Assembly (NCBI GenBank): GCA_027365515.1
Contig: DAHXMK010000126.1
Coordinates: forward strand, 1 to 9,177
Direction of reading: 5' to 3'
DNA: 9,177 nucleotides
Origin: Candidatus Aminicenantota bacterium
GTDB lineage: Bacteria; Acidobacteriota; UBA4820; DSQY01
The notes beneath the pieces were generated by a model. It had not been told where the DNA came from and searched no databases. It worked only from the letters and a program-made list of their open reading frames with translations. Below are positions 6,150 through 9,177 of the stretch, one piece after another. Positions within the stretch are counted from its first letter, which is position 1. The number at the start of each line of letters is the position of its first letter. The translations under genes and the position numbers were made by a program.

Positions 6150-9100
6150 ATGGACGAACCGGGGAGCAGGAACAACCAGCGGAGATGCTGGACCCTTGCC
6201 GTTCTGATGGCGGCGGCTTGCGCCAGCTGGGCACAGCAAGTCAAGGAGCCCAACCAGGACCTCGACAATCTCACCTTCGGCAATCCGGTTCTTCGGGTGT
6301 CGGAAACGCTGACCGATTCAGAGGCGCTCTCGGCCCATCTCGACAACCTTTCGGAGATGGACCGCTTTCGTTCCGAAAACGGCACGGAATGGAAGTTTCT
6401 CGTGGATGAGCGGACAGGCCGGGTCAATCTCATGAGCGGCGGCGCCATCCCATTCATTCCGGGCCCCGCCAACGAGCTGGAATGGCCTCCTTTAGCCGAG
6501 GCCGGCTGCCGGAGCCAGAACTGCATTCCCCTCAGCAAGATCGAAGGGGTGGCCCGAGGCTTTCTGGAGCGGTACTACGGCATTTTCAGGATTCCCCAAG
6601 ATGAACTGGTCCTTGACCCTGTCGGCTCGGTGCCTGTGGGGGATTCGCTCTACTACCTGCGGTTTCAGTGGCTCTACGGCGGCGTGCCGGTGGAGGGTGG
6701 TTCAATCACTTTGACGATAAACAATGGGAACCTCATCCAGGTTGGCATGCTCAGGATAGGGGATATAAAGCTGGATCCCTCCCCCACCATTTCCAGGGAG
6801 ACGGCCTGGCAGATTCTGGACGGCTACGTGGGAGGGTTCAGAGACGGCGACCGCGTTGTAGAGGCTGGCGCGCTCAGCATCCTGCCCGTCACGCCTCGCG
6901 GGATGGATCCCGACGCCTTCAACGCACCGTTTGGGACGATGGCCGATTACGTGCTCGCCTACAGAATCGCCTTTGAGCGGCCCGGCGTCATCGGAACATG
7001 GGAAGCGCTCATCAACGCGCACACGGGCGATATCCTAAGGTTCTCGGATTCCAACCGTTACGGACACATCCAGGGCGGGGTCTACAAGACGGATGCTCCC
7101 CAATTGGAAGTCCTGGCGCCGTTCCCTTACGCGGATTACGCGTCCGGGAGTTATGCCGACTCACTGGGGAATTTCTCCGGAAACTTGGGGGCCTGCACCA
7201 TGACCGGAAGGTCTTCGGGCTCTCCCGGCGGCGTGAAGATCAACGACGGCTGCGGCGCCATCTCCCAGAACGCGATCTTTCTCACTGGGATCATCACCTT
7301 CGGTACCGGTCCGGGCAGCGACTGCGCGACGCCGGGCGGCGGCGGCGGCGGCAACACCCACGCCGCGCGCACGCTCTTCTGGTCCGTCACCCAGGCCAAG
7401 ATGAAGGCAGCCGCCTATCTCCCCTCCAACTCCTGGCTCCAGGGCCAATTGTCCATAAACGACAACATACGGCCCTACTGCAACGCCTTCTGGAGCAACG
7501 GCAACGAGAATATCAACTTCTATAGGTCTATAGGAACCTGCGCGAACACGGGCGAGTTGCCGGGAACTTCCCTTCACGAGTGGGGCCACGGGCTGGACCA
7601 GAACGACGGCTCGGGGACGGGAGCCGCCCCCGATAACCTTCCCATTGAATCACGCGCCGACTGGACGGCCATCTTGCAGCTCCATCAGTCCTGCGTGTCG
7701 AGCGGCTGGAACATCAACGGCGGCCGGTGCGGCGGCTATGGCAACGCGTGCACGAGCTGTACTGGCATCCGGGACGCCGATTGGATGAACCACGCCGCCG
7801 GCTGGCCCTGGACGCCCCAGAACATGAACTCTCCCCTGAACACGGCCAACTGTTCGACCTCCTGCCCCTCGTGCTATTACGGCCCCTGCGGTTACGAGGA
7901 CCACTGCGAGTCTGGAATCGCGACCCAGGCGCTGTGGGACTTCGTGAACCGGGACCTCGTCGCCTCGCCCACCAGCATGGATATCGCCAGCGCCTGGCAA
8001 CTCGGAGACCGGCTCTTCTACGGCAGCGTACCGCAGGCGACGGCCATGTACACCTGCAATCGCGCGGATCCTCCGAGCAACACCACGTCGAGTGGCTGCG
8101 GCGCAGGGAGCCTGTACACGACCTACCGCGCGGCGGACGACGACGGAGACGGGGTCGCCAACGGAACGCCTCACGCGGCGGCTATTTTCGCCGCCCTGAA
8201 GCGGCACAACATCGCCTGCGGCGCCTCGACGGACACCGCCAACCGAAATGAGACGAGTTGCCCCGCTCTCGCCAAGCCCGCGCTGAACGGCGTGATCTAC
8301 GGCGGGCAGAACAGGCTCACCTGGTCCGCGGTCCCGGGGGCGACGCGCTATTTCGTATTCCGGAACGAGACGAGTTGCGGCACAGGTTATACCAGGGTCG
8401 CCACGGTCTCTTCGCCGACGCTCACTTACACCGACACGGCGTGTTATACCGGTGTGACCTACTACTACCGGATCCAGGCCGCTACGGCGAAGGACCAGTG
8501 TGCGAGCCCCGTGAGCGACTGCGTCACGCTTACGACGGAGCCATGCACGAGCCCAAGCGCCCCCGCGATCGGAACGGTTTCGGCGCCTGGAAACAACCAA
8601 CTCAGCGTTTCTTGGGGTACGGTTCCGGGTACCGTGAGCTACAACGTCTACCGGTCCGTCGGGGCCTGCCCCGGGGGCGCCTTTACGCTCATTCAATCGG
8701 GATTGCGCTACTCGCCGTGGACCGACGCCTCCGTGAGCGGGGGCACGACCTACTCGTACAGGGTCACGGCGGCGGATACTACCGGCGCGTGCGAGTCGAG
8801 CCCCTCGGGTTGCGCGTCGAACACGGCCACGGGATCGTGCGCGCTCGCGCCCTCCTTCGCGGGACTTGGGGCCGTGACCGTACTGCCTTCGGCTGCCTGC
8901 ACGCTGAGCCTGTCCTGGGCCGCCGCGATCTCCAATTGCTCCGGCGCGGTTACCTACCGGGTCTACCGCAGCCGGACCTATCCCTTCACCCCGCAGGCGG
9001 CGAACCTCATCGCGTCCGGCCTGACCCGCTTGTGGTACGCCGACAGCGACGCGCTCATCGGCGGCGCGATGTACTACTACATCGTCCGGGCAGTGGAGGG

Positions 9101-9177
9101 AGATGTTGGCTCAGAAGACACGAATACCGTCGCCCGCGGAGGCGTGCCCGTGGGGCCTTGGATCCCAATAAGCTGGA
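6150..9177 (+). CDS. Secreted thermolysin-like zinc metallopeptidase with FTP prodomain and FN3 repeats (3' end outside window)
   Basis: One frame stays open for 1009 codons to the right edge with no stop, so the protein is C-terminally partial here. GGAG (6136-6139) precedes the ATG by 10 nt. A signal peptide (about residues 1-29, cleavage likely after ASWA) implies export. Residues about 40-300 form an inhibitory FTP/PepSY-like prodomain (FLERYYGIFRI at 138, LYGGVPVEGGSI at 175, WEALINAHTGDIL at 284). The catalytic domain keeps the thermolysin landmarks. NAFW is at 445-448. Zinc ligands His476 and His480 with Glu477 lie in HEWGH. The third ligand Glu500 is exactly 24 residues after His476, with Asp504 at +4. 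His585 in HCESGI matches the H--SGI of thermolysin His231. Nine cysteines lie in residues 515-586. FN3-like domains start near 704, 797 and 895. It is an MA-clan gluzincin, M4/M36-like, and the exact family is uncertain. Control by the neighbouring two-component system is inferred. Confidence 0.9.
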   Translation, partial: MDEPGSRNNQRRCWTLAVLMAAACASWAQQVKEPNQDLDNLTFGNPVLRVSETLTDSEALSAHLDNLSEMDRFRSENGTEWKFLVDERTGRVNLMSGGAIPFIPGPANELEWPPLAEAGCRSQNCIPLSKIEGVARGFLERYYGIFRIPQDELVLDPVGSVPVGDSLYYLRFQWLYGGVPVEGGSITLTINNGNLIQVGMLRIGDIKLDPSPTISRETAWQILDGYVGGFRDGDRVVEAGALSILPVTPRGMDPDAFNAPFGTMADYVLAYRIAFERPGVIGTWEALINAHTGDILRFSDSNRYGHIQGGVYKTDAPQLEVLAPFPYADYASGSYADSLGNFSGNLGACTMTGRSSGSPGGVKINDGCGAISQNAIFLTGIITFGTGPGSDCATPGGGGGGNTHAARTLFWSVTQAKMKAAAYLPSNSWLQGQLSINDNIRPYCNAFWSNGNENINFYRSIGTCANTGELPGTSLHEWGHGLDQNDGSGTGAAPDNLPIESRADWTAILQLHQSCVSSGWNINGGRCGGYGNACTSCTGIRDADWMNHAAGWPWTPQNMNSPLNTANCSTSCPSCYYGPCGYEDHCESGIATQALWDFVNRDLVASPTSMDIASAWQLGDRLFYGSVPQATAMYTCNRADPPSNTTSSGCGAGSLYTTYRAADDDGDGVANGTPHAAAIFAALKRHNIACGASTDTANRNETSCPALAKPALNGVIYGGQNRLTWSAVPGATRYFVFRNETSCGTGYTRVATVSSPTLTYTDTACYTGVTYYYRIQAATAKDQCASPVSDCVTLTTEPCTSPSAPAIGTVSAPGNNQLSVSWGTVPGTVSYNVYRSVGACPGGAFTLIQSGLRYSPWTDASVSGGTTYSYRVTAADTTGACESSPSGCASNTATGSCALAPSFAGLGAVTVLPSAACTLSLSWAAAISNCSGAVTYRVYRSRTYPFTPQAANLIASGLTRLWYADSDALIGGAMYYYIVRAVEGDVGSEDTNTVARGGVPVGPWIPISW
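7335..7352 (+). repeat. (GGC)6 triplet tract inside the peptidase gene
   Basis: Six consecutive GGC codons encode Gly396-Gly401 in the peptidase catalytic domain, upstream of the NAFW motif. Slippage would change length by whole codons and keep the frame, so it would vary a flexible glycine loop rather than switch the gene off. Confidence 0.6.

Noticed and set aside
6150..6240. Lipoprotein signal peptide on the peptidase (MAAAC)
   Set aside because: The position three residues before the cysteine is Ala rather than the usual Leu, and a better signal peptidase I site (ASWA) follows a few residues later.
7650..8696. A 348-codon minus-strand open frame
   Set aside because: It lies opposite the peptidase gene. 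Its product is Arg/Gly/Val-rich with no recognisable motif, as expected from the antisense of a GC-rich codon pattern. The sense frame carries a complete metallopeptidase active site.

Overview
The window comes from a GC-rich bacterial chromosome, probably Gram-negative, because it carries System I cytochrome c maturation genes. Periplasmic two-propeller sensor kinases paired with a LuxR-type regulator, and secreted peptidases with fibronectin type III tails, are common in Acidobacteriota and related soil or sediment lineages. That placement is an inference from gene content, not from a marker gene.

Layout. Positions 1-1453 (minus strand) hold a tightly packed ccmA-ccmB-(ccmC) haem-export operon. 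ccmA and ccmB overlap by ATGA, and the third gene starts 2 nt after ccmB and runs off the left edge. Divergent from ccmA, behind its own -35/-10 promoter, is a tRNA-Ser(GGA) gene with encoded CCA (1533-1622). Positions 1623-2124 hold no convincing gene, only two weak hairpins and a promoter with a perfect TATAAT box. Positions 2125-2376 hold a small ORF that looks like the two ends of a REP-associated (Y1/HUH, IS200-like) transposase joined in frame with the catalytic middle missing. Its stop overlaps the ATG of the next gene as ATGA. Positions 2373-5306 encode a 977-aa sensor histidine kinase with a signal peptide, about 14 propeller blades, a Y_Y_Y domain, one TM helix, HisKA_3 and HATPase. 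A NarL/FixJ response regulator follows (5356-5982). Positions 5983-6149 are a regulatory gap with a 12-bp tandem direct repeat, a -10-like box and a leader hairpin. From 6150 to the right edge one long open frame, with no stop in the window, encodes a secreted thermolysin-like zinc metallopeptidase with an FTP-type prodomain and at least three FN3 domains.

How the parts may work together. The sensor would detect an extracytoplasmic signal through its propellers and phosphorylate the adjacent regulator. The direct repeats just upstream of the peptidase promoter, which lacks a recognisable -35, are attractive binding sites for that regulator. This gives a testable model of a signal-controlled secreted peptidase. 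The link is inferred from gene order and site placement only. The ccm operon and the tRNA are housekeeping neighbours.
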